Shown here: positions 44,079 through 52,490 of the stretch, one piece after another
Position numbering within the stretch: position 1 is the stretch's first letter
Layout: each line of letters starts with the position of its first letter
Origin: JAQICJ01 sp041686345
GTDB taxonomy: Bacteria > Myxococcota_A > Polyangia > HGW-17
NCBI GenBank assembly: GCA_041686345.1
Contig: JAWLEA010000004.1
Location: 1 to 64,000, forward strand
Direction of reading: 5' to 3'
Length of the DNA stretch: 64,000 nucleotides
Program-made: the position numbers and the translations under genes
Notes under the pieces: model-generated
Seen by the model: only the letters and a program-made list of their open reading frames with translations
Databases searched by the model: none
What the model was told of the DNA's origin: nothing

Positions 44079-44990
44079 TCAGAGTTTGCTGTTGTTTTGT
44101 GAAAATCTGATAAGGCTGGTGTTTAAAGCCAGAGGTAGTTTGTGATCAGTAAGGGAAGCGAGATTCAGCAGCGCCAGATGAGCCTGTTCCAGATGAGAAG
44201 GTTGCTTGAATATTTTATTGCCCCGAATATCCTTGCCTGAAAGAGCCAGTCTTATATAAGTGCTGGAATCAACGCTGTCAACCTTTAGTTGCCTTATGAT
44301 CTCAGGTTTACCAAATCCAAAAAGATGAAGGGGAAGATCCGGAAAAATCTTTCTGGCGATTTTTACGGCTTTCAGAATAAAGGAAAAATCCTTCTTTCTC
44401 GGTACCAGGCTGCCTAAGGCTATACCCTCGAAAGGAAAGGAAGTGAGGGTTGTCAACTCTTGGGAAAAAAGATCAAGATTGTCTATAACAGGAACCGAAG
44501 CGTATAGTTTTAATTTTTTTTTTCTTTTATTCTCAACAGCATAAACAGCATTTTTAATGGATAGTCGCAGATGTTTTTCCATCTTTTTTTCTGAATCTCC
44601 CGGAGTTACCGGAAAATCTACGGTAAAAGCGTATTGAGCAAATTTTTCCTGAAGCTCAAGCAAATCACGTGGATCCACTTTTAGCTTTTCATTTTTGAAA
44701 TTCAATTCCAGACTTGAAAAATAATCATTTGAAATAATGGTGCCTCCATATTTGATATAACCGTAGGAACCCGAATCTATCCACAGAGGAACAGCGATTT
44801 TTTCACAGAATTTGTTTATTTTGTGTTGATTGTCATTTTTTTCATTATTTTTCATCTGAGCCAGAAAAGGATAGGAAATCAAGGCGCCTTTGGAAATGAG
44901 ATGAAGATAGGGAATAATAAAGGAATTGAGAGCACCTTTATAGTTGATTACGGGGATAAATTCGGGATAATTTTTACAGGGATAAATCAT
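44079..44990 (-). CDS. Second, zinc-site-less TGT-fold protein (DpdA-related)
   Basis: 303 residues from ATG 44990 (MIYPCKNYPE). An ATG at 45110 would add 40 residues, but about 11 of those codons fall in a family A fragment, so the shorter start is preferred. TGT-superfamily landmarks: PLWIDSGSYGYIKYGG (Asp72), VDPRDLLELQEKFAQYAFTVDFPVTPG (Asp125), GIALGSLVPRKKDF, LHLFGFGKPEIIRQL and DSVDSSTYIRLALSG (Asp241, equivalent of the nucleophile in the DpdA-like protein). The zinc-binding C-x-C-x2-C...H is absent, and the VQG box has become VPV. It could be a DNA- or tRNA-acting base exchange enzyme or a non-catalytic partner of the DpdA-like protein. Family placement is by motif only. Confidence 0.72.
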   Translation of the reverse strand: MIYPCKNYPEFIPVINYKGALNSFIIPYLHLISKGALISYPFLAQMKNNEKNDNQHKINKFCEKIAVPLWIDSGSYGYIKYGGTIISNDYFSSLELNFKNEKLKVDPRDLLELQEKFAQYAFTVDFPVTPGDSEKKMEKHLRLSIKNAVYAVENKRKKKLKLYASVPVIDNLDLFSQELTTLTSFPFEGIALGSLVPRKKDFSFILKAVKIARKIFPDLPLHLFGFGKPEIIRQLKVDSVDSSTYIRLALSGKDIRGNKIFKQPSHLEQAHLALLNLASLTDHKLPLALNTSLIRFSQNNSKL

Positions 44991-45021
44991 GTTATGGGCT
45001 CGCCTGCAGCAAAAGATTGTT

Positions 45022-45055
45022 GTTCCCACCCAAAAATGGATGTCATCGTCTGAAA
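45022..45055 (-). repeat. Family A right-arm fragment, inverted
   Basis: Read on the minus strand, TTCAGACGATGACATCC is followed by ATTTTTGGGTGGGAAC, the right arm of family A. It lies over the 5' end of the TGT-like frame and may have replaced its original start region. Confidence 0.75.
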
Positions 45056-45284
45056 ATGGGGCAGAACCACCTTCTGAATAATTGATATCCCTTAGAAAAA
45101 TTAGTTGCAACCATAAAATTCATCAGCCAGGATAAAATATATTAAATTCAGTTGGAGTTTACGATTGCAACTGAGGAATTTGCATTGCATGATCATTTAT
45201 TTTGAGTTATTAAAGTATTTGTTCTGGTTTTCAGATTGTCTAATTGGCGCTTTTCTGGTCAATGGTACAGGTTTGTTATTATTT

Positions 45285-45806
45285 ATGTTTAAAGGTATTA
45301 TTTTTCTTCTTGGATTAACGGGGATACTGGTCTTGTCCGGTAAAGCTTCCGCTCAATCAAAAGAGAGGTTTGTGCTGACAGCGGGTGGAACTTCTTTTCC
45401 ACTGGGAGGTAATTTCCAGGCGAGATACAGATATCTGTTCAATGATTCTTTTTCTGCGGCCACCGGAGTTTCCCTGTTGGGGTTTAATAGTTCGAGTCAA
45501 CATCTTGCTGTTGGTTATTTGACTAGCCGAGCCATTTATACCATAGATTTTCTTTCTTATATCCCCTCTGTTTTTATTGGTGGAGGCGGAGGTGGGGGTA
45601 AAGGAACTGCCTGGACCGAAATAGATACGTCCTGGTTTGTGGAAGCCGGAATAGCTGTTGATTATCTCTATTCGCGCAAAGTCAAACTGGGGCTTTCCCT
45701 GTCAGCTTCTCAATACTATTTCAACCGGGAGTTTGATCAACAGAATTTTTATACCCAAATTTTTGTATCTGTCAGATGTATCTGGGTGTTAGGAGAAACA
45801 TGGTAA
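45285..45806 (+). CDS. Putative outer-membrane beta-barrel protein
   Basis: 173 residues from ATG 45285 (MFKGIIFLL), chosen because it gives a proper signal peptide ending GKASAQS; longer frames begin with an implausible hydrophobic tract. The mature part has alternating patterns of aromatic and small residues (FVLTAGGTSFPLGGNFQARYRYLFN, GVSLLGFNSSSQHLAVGYLTSRAIYTI), a Gly-rich loop (IGGGGGGGKG), and ends with an aromatic strand. An eight-stranded barrel is likely. Stop overlaps the next start by 7 bp. Confidence 0.68.
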   Translation: MFKGIIFLLGLTGILVLSGKASAQSKERFVLTAGGTSFPLGGNFQARYRYLFNDSFSAATGVSLLGFNSSSQHLAVGYLTSRAIYTIDFLSYIPSVFIGGGGGGGKGTAWTEIDTSWFVEAGIAVDYLYSRKVKLGLSLSASQYYFNREFDQQNFYTQIFVSVRCIWVLGETW

Positions 45807-46774
45807 AAAAAATTATCTTTTTGTCTTTATGTATCATTCTTAACTTGGTTTTATTTTCGTGTAAATCCGACAAAGAAAAAGAAAAAATTTCCAAACCTGT
45901 TTTGGAGAAAAAAATCAATGAAAATAATGATGATCTGGTATCAACAGAAATTTTGCAGAGAAAAGAGGCAAATTCTGTTGCATATGTTAAAACCATAATG
46001 TTGGTTTTTAACAGAAAATCTCCAAGGTTTATAGAAAAACTCGATCCCGACAAAAGAAAAGATGTCAAAATCAGATCCGCTGTTGAAACAGAAAATTTGG
46101 TAAAAAAAATATTGAAACAGGTTGAAAATGGAGTTGATTTTGAAAATTTGATGGAAAAATATTCAGATAATCCCAAATCCTGGAAAGATGATTTTATCAA
46201 AAGAGTGACTTTGCAAGACAGTGCCAGTGTGATGAGAAGATTGGTATTGCGTTTGAAACCGGGTGAAGTAGGAGTGGTTAAAAATTCAAAAGAATACTTG
46301 ATTATAAAAAGAATTAAAAATCCCCCCAAAGTAAAAAGTCCCGACAGTGTAGAAATTTTGAAGAGAGCTCCCGCCAAAAAGAAGGTAAGTTTCAAGGTTA
46401 TCAATATTCCCTGGAGGTATTTAAAAACCAATTATGGTGAAAATTTTCCTGATAAAATAAAGCGTTCTCAACAGCAAGCGGCTGATTTGGCTAAAAAAAT
46501 TCTGAAAAAATTACAGAAGGATCATAATTTTGATTCTCTTCATAATCAACATAATGTTCCTTTGCCGTCCAACAAAAAACATAAACATGGTTTTTCCCCT
46601 CTCGACAAAAAAGATGGGCACCATGATCACGAGCATGATCATAAAAACAAGAAAAACATGCAGAATATGTCGTCTTTTGTCAAAATCCATCGTTTGGCAG
46701 TTAGATTGAAGGTTGGAGAAAGTGGTATTATCACCAGTAAATACGGTTATCACGTTGTTAAAAGGTTTAAATAA
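45800..46774 (+). CDS. Parvulin-type peptidyl-prolyl isomerase lipoprotein with His-rich insert
   Basis: 324 residues; AGGAGA at 45791-45796 precedes ATG 45800. Lipobox VLFSC (Cys about residue 20). Two PpiC-like units are seen: around 55-175 (RKEANSVAYVKTIM ... LRLKPGEVGVVKNSKEYLIIKRI) and around 200-324 (KKVSFKVINIPWRYL ... LAVRLKVGESGIITSKYGYHVVKRF). A His/Asp/Lys-rich insert (KKDGHHDHEHDHKNKKN) lies in the second unit and could bind metal. It probably acts in outer-membrane protein folding, consistent with overlapping the barrel gene. Confidence 0.85.
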   Translation: MVKKIIFLSLCIILNLVLFSCKSDKEKEKISKPVLEKKINENNDDLVSTEILQRKEANSVAYVKTIMLVFNRKSPRFIEKLDPDKRKDVKIRSAVETENLVKKILKQVENGVDFENLMEKYSDNPKSWKDDFIKRVTLQDSASVMRRLVLRLKPGEVGVVKNSKEYLIIKRIKNPPKVKSPDSVEILKRAPAKKKVSFKVINIPWRYLKTNYGENFPDKIKRSQQQAADLAKKILKKLQKDHNFDSLHNQHNVPLPSNKKHKHGFSPLDKKDGHHDHEHDHKNKKNMQNMSSFVKIHRLAVRLKVGESGIITSKYGYHVVKRFK

Positions 46775-46783
46775 ATTAAAATA

Positions 46784-46912
46784 GTTCCCGTTTCAGAAAG
46801 GGAGGCATTGGTTTTGAATTTGGAAATAGTGTCAACTGTATAAGCGAAGTTATTCCGTGCATCTCAATCCAATTTCTTCACCAGCCAAAAACCCCCATTC
46901 TGGGATGGGAAC
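46784..46912 (-). repeat. Family A element, internally deleted, inverted
   Basis: 129 bp. Right end TTCTGGGATGGGAAC with the left-arm interior read backwards (CCAGCCAAAAACCCCC, GAAGTTATTCCGTGCATCTCAATCC in part). The left end GTTCCCGTTTCAGAAAGG is a variant terminus. AAATA stands before the left end and, after one base, after the right end. The rest of 46775-47124 is AT-rich with no gene. Confidence 0.85.
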
Positions 46913-47124
46913 TAAATAGATTCTTATATAAAGTTGATTACATAATTAATTTTGCTAAAGTATATAAGTTTTCCTCTTTATTTTTTCAGGATGAAATTTG
47001 TATTTTACTAATTTGTAATAGTTTTTGAAAAGCAGTTTGGATATTGATCAATTCCAAAAGGAATTACAATTTATCCAAAATCGGCTTCAACATATAAACT
47101 TATAATTTTATGCAGGAGACCAAA

Positions 47125-49857
47125 ATGTTCAAAAAATCAGTTTTTGCTTTACTTATGCCTTTTTTATTTTCTCTGACATTTATCGGGTGTGAACCTGAAG
47201 AGTCTGAAGATAAAGAAATCTGCAACAATAACCAAGACGATGATGGCGATGGTCTGGTTGATTGTGCGGATATGGAGTGCTGGGGTCATGTGGGATCACC
47301 CAATGGACAGCAGATTTGCCAATCCAGTGAAAGTCATTGTGATGATGGCTTCGACAATGATGCCAATGGTGAAGTTGACTGTGACGATCCCAATTGTGCC
47401 GATGATCCGGTTTGCAATGAGGAAGAAACAGAAACGGATTGCACCGACGGAGTTGACAACGACGGCGACGGCGATGTGGACTGCGATGATTCCGATTGCG
47501 CCGACGATCCTGCTTGCAGTGAAGTAGAAACCGATTGCACCGACGGAGTTGACAACGACGGTGACGGTGATGTTGATTGTGATGATGAAGATTGTCTTGA
47601 CGATCCGGCTTGTATAACTCCTGATGAAGATTGTACAGATGGAAGCGACAATGACGGTGATGGCGACATAGATTGTGCTGATGCCGATTGTGACGGTCAG
47701 ACCGGGCCTGACGGTCAGACTTGTGAATTGCCAGAGAGCAGTTGCAACGATGGCTACGACAACGATGGCGATGGCGATGTTGACTGTGATGATTCCGATT
47801 GTGCTGATGATTCAGCCTGTATTGTGGGAGAAACCGACTGCACTGACGGAGTTGATAATGACAGCGATGGCGATATAGATTGTGCTGATGCCGAATGTGA
47901 AGGCGAAACCGGGCCTGACGGTCAGACTTGTGAATTGCCAGAGAGCAGTTGCAACGATGGTTATGACAACGATGGCGACGGCGATGTTGATTGCGATGAT
48001 TCCGATTGCACCATTGCCTGTCTGAATGTTGGTGATCTGATTATTACCGAGTTAATGAAAGATCCCAATCAAGTAAGTGACAACAATGGAGAATGGTTTG
48101 AATTGTATAACTCTTCTGCCAGGGATATCGATTTGCGAGATCTGGTTATTTTTTCCCAGACTTCCGGCGGCAATGATGCCACCCATCTGATTACAGCTTC
48201 CGGGGAAGTGGTTATTCCTGCAGGTGAATATGCAGTTTTGAGCATAAATGGTGATACAGTTACCAATGGTGGTATTTCCGTACTTTATGAATACTCAAAT
48301 ATAAATCTTTCCAATGGTGGCGATAATCTGGGCATCAGAACCGTAGACGGAACTGTTCTCGATGAAGTTGCCTATGATGAAATAGACTATCATGACATGA
48401 GTGGCATGTCCCTTTCCCTCGATCGTGATTATCTCAGTCCTGTCGATAATGATGACAGTGCCAACTGGTGTTATATAGTCAAAAGATATAATGCTTCTGA
48501 TTACGGAACTCCGGGAGAGGCCAATCCTTCTTGTCTCAGAGAAACCAATTGCAATGATACTACAGACAATGACGGCAATGGTCTGGTTGACTGCGAAGAT
48601 TTTGCCTGTGCTTTCGATTCCAATTGTACCAGTTATAATGTACCGGGATCTGGTGATCTCATCATTACCGAAATCATGGCTGACCCGGGAATTGGAACTC
48701 CGGACAGTGAATATGAATGGATTGAAATTTATAATACCTCTATCCATACGATGGAATTGAACGGATTGGTACTTTGTGATTCTTCTTATGATCAACATTG
48801 TTTCTTCTTGACTCACGGGAGTTCCATGGGCTTGGACTCAGGAAATTATGCAGTATTTGGTTACAAATCCGAAAATGTTCCGGGAGCCATTTCAGTTATT
48901 GAATATGATGCTGCCATTATGCTCAGCAATTCCAGTGACGGAGTTACCCTGATGCGTGATCACGAAAGTTCCACCCCTGTAATTATCGATTATGTCAATT
49001 ACGACGCCATGAGCGGCTGGGATTTCATGACAACCGGCGCTTCCCTGCAATTTTCCTCCGATGCTACCCAAAGTATGACTCTTAATGATGATCCTGTTTA
49101 CTGGTGTGCGGCTACTACTGTTTACGATGCCACCAATCTGCTTATGGGTACTCCCGGTTCTGTAAACGATGTCTGTGAAATTATTCTGCCCGAAACCGAT
49201 TGTGACGACGGAGTTGACAACGATTCCGACGGTCTGACAGATTGTCTCGATGGTGATTGTGACGGTTTGGCCGGCGATGGCGGGACCTGTGAGTATGGCT
49301 ACGAAAGCAGTTGTTCTGACGGCTTTGACAACGATGGTGACGGCCTGGTTGATTCTGCCGATCCCGATTGCGCAACCGGCGGCAGTCTGGTGGCTTATTT
49401 CAGCGAATATGTTGAGGGTTCTTCCAACAACAAGGCTCTGGAGATTTATATCCAAGACGCCAGCGGAGTTATGGTTCTGTCCGATTGTGAAATCAATAAA
49501 TATTCCAACGGCGGTTTAACACCTACCAATATCACCCTCGACAGCACTAGTCTTGTCAGCGGAGATCTCTGGGTTATCTGCAACAATTCTGCTGATGCTT
49601 CCCTTTCACCCTATTGCGATCAATTCGAGTATCAAATCAATTTCAATGGTAATGACGCCGTGGAATTGGTTTGCAATGGTGTTACCATGGATGTTATCGG
49701 TGAAATCGGCGATGATACCTATTTTGGTGAAGATACAACTGAACGCCGCAATGCCGGCATAAGCTCCGGTGATCCCAATGGTTCCGATGCCTTTGATTTT
49801 GCAGATGAATGGACTTCTTTTGCACTCGATACCTTTGACGGGCTCGGAGTTCGCTAA
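47125..49857 (+). CDS. Lipoprotein with Asp-rich Ca-binding-like repeats and lamin-tail domains
   Basis: 910 residues from ATG 47125, after AGGAGA at 47114; ATG 47110 lacks a site. Lipobox LTFIGC (Cys about residue 22). About eight copies of a Cys/Asp repeat (C-x-DGVDNDGDGDVDC-DD-x-DC pattern) fill residues 35-300, resembling thrombospondin type 3 or dockerin-like Ca2+ loops with a disulfide. Lamin-tail (LTD) domains follow at about 308-450 (GDLIITELMKDPNQ, EWFELYNSS) and 510-690 (GDLIITEIMADPG, EWIEIYNTS). Further Asp repeats at about 692-750 precede a third LTD-like C-terminal domain (LVAYFSEYVEGSSNNKALEIY). Such proteins are surface-exposed in myxobacteria and relatives; the ligand is unknown. 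Confidence 0.9.
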   Translation: MFKKSVFALLMPFLFSLTFIGCEPEESEDKEICNNNQDDDGDGLVDCADMECWGHVGSPNGQQICQSSESHCDDGFDNDANGEVDCDDPNCADDPVCNEEETETDCTDGVDNDGDGDVDCDDSDCADDPACSEVETDCTDGVDNDGDGDVDCDDEDCLDDPACITPDEDCTDGSDNDGDGDIDCADADCDGQTGPDGQTCELPESSCNDGYDNDGDGDVDCDDSDCADDSACIVGETDCTDGVDNDSDGDIDCADAECEGETGPDGQTCELPESSCNDGYDNDGDGDVDCDDSDCTIACLNVGDLIITELMKDPNQVSDNNGEWFELYNSSARDIDLRDLVIFSQTSGGNDATHLITASGEVVIPAGEYAVLSINGDTVTNGGISVLYEYSNINLSNGGDNLGIRTVDGTVLDEVAYDEIDYHDMSGMSLSLDRDYLSPVDNDDSANWCYIVKRYNASDYGTPGEANPSCLRETNCNDTTDNDGNGLVDCEDFACAFDSNCTSYNVPGSGDLIITEIMADPGIGTPDSEYEWIEIYNTSIHTMELNGLVLCDSSYDQHCFFLTHGSSMGLDSGNYAVFGYKSENVPGAISVIEYDAAIMLSNSSDGVTLMRDHESSTPVIIDYVNYDAMSGWDFMTTGASLQFSSDATQSMTLNDDPVYWCAATTVYDATNLLMGTPGSVNDVCEIILPETDCDDGVDNDSDGLTDCLDGDCDGLAGDGGTCEYGYESSCSDGFDNDGDGLVDSADPDCATGGSLVAYFSEYVEGSSNNKALEIYIQDASGVMVLSDCEINKYSNGGLTPTNITLDSTSLVSGDLWVICNNSADASLSPYCDQFEYQINFNGNDAVELVCNGVTMDVIGEIGDDTYFGEDTTERRNAGISSGDPNGSDAFDFADEWTSFALDTFDGLGVR

Positions 49858-49901
49858 ACTATCTTTTCCCCTTTGATAACCTAAGGTTATTCCAATTCAA
49901 A

Positions 49902-50750
49902 ATGACTGAAAATCAAAAAACATGGACGGTAAAAGAAGTTCTCCGTTGGACAACTGCCAAGTTCAAAGAGGTTAACATCGATACCCCCCGACTTGATGCC
50001 GAATTGCTCATTGCCAAAGTTATCGGCAGAGACAGAGTTGGGGTTTATCTCGATTACAATCGTCCCCTCATCCCTGAAGAACGCAAAAAACTGCGGGTCA
50101 TGGTAAGAAAAAGGCTGAACAGGGTGCCGGTAGCTTATATTCTGGGTAAAAAAGAGTTTTACGGCCTGGAATTTAAAGTATCTCCAGCGGTGCTTGTTCC
50201 CCGTCCTGATACAGAGATTCTGGTGGAAACAGCCCTGCAAATTCTTGAAACCGGAGACAGTGTTCTCGATCTGGGAACAGGAAGCGGTGCTATTATTACA
50301 GCTGTAGGGTGTAATTTTTCCGGATTGCAGCTTGAAGCTTCCGATATTTCGCCTGAAGCTCTGGCTATTGCTCAGCAAAATACAAAAGCTCAAGGACTCG
50401 AGGTTGATTTTTATCTGGGGGATATGTTCCACCCGCTAGTTGGTAAAAAATTTAATCTGATCATTTCCAATCCTCCTTATATTCCTCCGGATACAGCTTT
50501 GCAGCCGGAGTTGAAACATGAACCCCAATCCGCTCTGATTACCGGGGATAAGGGCCTGAAATATCTGAAAATTATTATTGAACAGGCTCCTGCTCATTTG
50601 CACCCGGAGGGGAAGTTATTGCTGGAATTTGGTGAAAATCAGGAAAAGTTTGTGTTTGAGCAATTGAAAAAAAGGGGATATGTCAATATGAAAACAGTTG
50701 AGGATCTGGCAGGTTTACCTCGCATGGCACAGGCACAATATGACGGCTGA
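49902..50750 (+). CDS. prmC: Peptide chain release factor N5-glutamine methyltransferase PrmC
   Basis: 282 residues. N-terminal helical domain (TWTVKEVLRWTTAKFKE), linker with PVAYILGKKEFYGLEF and VLVPRPDTEILVE, SAM site VLDLGTGSGAI, and the substrate Gln motif NPPYIP (ISNPPYIPP). It methylates the GGQ glutamine of RF1 and RF2. The stop overlaps nth by 11 bp, so the two genes are transcribed together. No prfA is present in the window. Confidence 0.96.
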   Translation: MTENQKTWTVKEVLRWTTAKFKEVNIDTPRLDAELLIAKVIGRDRVGVYLDYNRPLIPEERKKLRVMVRKRLNRVPVAYILGKKEFYGLEFKVSPAVLVPRPDTEILVETALQILETGDSVLDLGTGSGAIITAVGCNFSGLQLEASDISPEALAIAQQNTKAQGLEVDFYLGDMFHPLVGKKFNLIISNPPYIPPDTALQPELKHEPQSALITGDKGLKYLKIIIEQAPAHLHPEGKLLLEFGENQEKFVFEQLKKRGYVNMKTVEDLAGLPRMAQAQYDG

Positions 50751-51399
50751 AAGTACATCTGCTCAAAAATTAAGAATTAATAAGATATTACAGGTGCTTT
50801 CCGAACTCTATCCCCATCCTCAATCGGCTCTGATTGTGGCCAATCCTTTTCAAAGGCTGATAGCCACTATTTTAAGTGCCCAGAGTACTGACAAACAGGT
50901 AAACAAAATAACCAGAGAGTTGTTTGAATATTTTCCCGATCCCGCTTCTCTGGCAACAGCTCCTCCGGCCAAGGTTGAAGATATCATCAGATCTACCGGT
51001 CTTTACCGCAATAAAACCAAAAATATCATCGCAGCTTCCCGGATAATCATGGAAAAGTTTGCTGGTCAGGTTCCCAAAACCATGAATGAATTGACTTCTC
51101 TGCCCGGCGTGGCTCGAAAAACTGCAAATTGTGTTCTCCAGGACAGTTTCCAAATTGCTGAGGGGATTGTAGTTGATACCCATGTGGGTAGATTGGCCAT
51201 GAGGTTGAAACTCACTTCTGAAACCAAAAAGAACCCTGTTAAAATTGAAAAAGATCTCAAAAGGGTGATTCCTCGCAGTCAATGGCTGGTAATTTCTCAC
51301 AGATTGATTTATCATGGCCGCAATATTTGCAAAGCCAGAAACCCTCTTTGTAGAAAATGTCGGCTGCTTGACTGGTGTCCTTCGGGGAAAGTTGATTAA
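50740..51399 (+). CDS. nth: Endonuclease III (DNA glycosylase/AP lyase) Nth
   Basis: 219 residues from ATG 50740 (MTAESTSAQ), which overlaps prmC; the ATG at 50698 is inside prmC. Helix-hairpin-helix LPGVARKTANCVL includes the catalytic Lys (in ARKTA), the catalytic Asp is in VVDTHVGRLAMRL, and the [4Fe-4S] motif is C-x6-C-x2-C-x5-C (CKARNPLCRKCRLLDWC). It removes oxidised pyrimidines from DNA. Confidence 0.96.
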   Translation: MTAESTSAQKLRINKILQVLSELYPHPQSALIVANPFQRLIATILSAQSTDKQVNKITRELFEYFPDPASLATAPPAKVEDIIRSTGLYRNKTKNIIAASRIIMEKFAGQVPKTMNELTSLPGVARKTANCVLQDSFQIAEGIVVDTHVGRLAMRLKLTSETKKNPVKIEKDLKRVIPRSQWLVISHRLIYHGRNICKARNPLCRKCRLLDWCPSGKVD

Positions 51400-51472
51400 A
51401 CCCTGGCTTGGCAAGTACAACCAGCAAAACTTTTTACTATTAATCCTCTTCTTTACAGAAAATTGATGAGCG

Positions 51473-52456
51473 ATGCAGATCTTTTTCATTATTATATCTA
51501 TTATTCTGGTAGCTTCAGGCAATTTTTCCTGTTCTTCAGAAAGTTCATCCCCTCAAACAAAAAATAATGAAAACTCCTGGAAATATGTTCCCGATACTTC
51601 CAAATCAGTTAAATCAGAAAAAATAGTAGCTGAGGTTGATGAATATCCCGTAACCAAAGAGCAACTTCATGAGTATGCAAAGGAAAACAAACTTTCTAAA
51701 TCTGAAGCTCTCAGAGAGTTGATAAATCAAACACTGCTTCGTAATGAATTTTTGCACAATTCCCCCCCGGATGAACAAAGTCGTATTTATAAATCTGTAA
51801 CAGTGTATAATTTCATCAGGGAAAAATTTCTGCAAAATGATGAAACCAACAGCATCAGTGATGAAAAGGTAAAAAAGGTTTATGATGAAATCCAAAGTTA
51901 CAAGCATTCCCGTCGCTTCAGGAAGTTGAAATTTTATTTCAAACATCAACAATGGCGCCAGACAGTTCAATTGGTGATAAAAAAGAACGCTCTCATCAAT
52001 AAAGATTCTCGTGCCTCGGCTCTATCCATGTTTAAACTGGTGAGATCATGGCTGCTTGCCAGAAAAGTCGATACCGTCGAAGAATTCCGCAATAGTGCCT
52101 GGGTAATCCAAAATTCTTTTTATCCGGTAAGATTTGAAAAAGTTTTACCCCTTTCGGCAAATTGGAAAGAAAACTTTTTCAGAACTGGACGTAATTATAA
52201 TCAGGTTTTTGTTAATAAAATCTTTGAAATTAAAAAAGAAAATGGGATATCAGAGGTGTTTGAAACAGAGCAGGCAATCCACCTGGTATTCCTTGAAAAG
52301 ATAATTCCGGCCAAAAACGAGAGTTTTGCAGAAGTAAAAGATAAATTGCGAGCAAAACTGGCTGCAGAAATTCAAGCGAGAAATTTTGAAAAATGGCTCC
52401 ATCAACTCAGAGCAAAGTATGATATAAATATTTATTATCAATCCTTGTTCAAATAG
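51473..52456 (+). CDS. SurA/PpiD-like chaperone lipoprotein
   Basis: 327 residues. Lipobox SGNFSC (Cys about residue 20), Ser/Asn-rich spacer, then IVAEVDEYPVTKEQLHEYAKENKLS and ALRELINQTLLRNEFLHN, the N-terminal chaperone helices typical of SurA/PpiD. The C-terminal part (EVFETEQAIHLVFLEKIIPAKNESFAEVKDKLRAKLAAEIQARNFEKWLHQLRAKYDINI) has the final helix pair common to these proteins. The PPIase core between is degenerate. Probably a periplasmic chaperone. The stop (AAATAGTTCC) resembles a family A end, possibly by chance. Confidence 0.8.
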   Translation: MQIFFIIISIILVASGNFSCSSESSSPQTKNNENSWKYVPDTSKSVKSEKIVAEVDEYPVTKEQLHEYAKENKLSKSEALRELINQTLLRNEFLHNSPPDEQSRIYKSVTVYNFIREKFLQNDETNSISDEKVKKVYDEIQSYKHSRRFRKLKFYFKHQQWRQTVQLVIKKNALINKDSRASALSMFKLVRSWLLARKVDTVEEFRNSAWVIQNSFYPVRFEKVLPLSANWKENFFRTGRNYNQVFVNKIFEIKKENGISEVFETEQAIHLVFLEKIIPAKNESFAEVKDKLRAKLAAEIQARNFEKWLHQLRAKYDINIYYQSLFK

Positions 52457-52490
52457 TTCCTCAACGGAAACCAACAATAAAGGCTTCACA

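Noticed and set aside
47334..49455. Several long antisense frames in the Asp-rich lipoprotein gene
   Set aside because: They are Ser/Pro/Val- or Ile-rich mirror images of the Asp/Gly repeat codons, with no ribosome sites.
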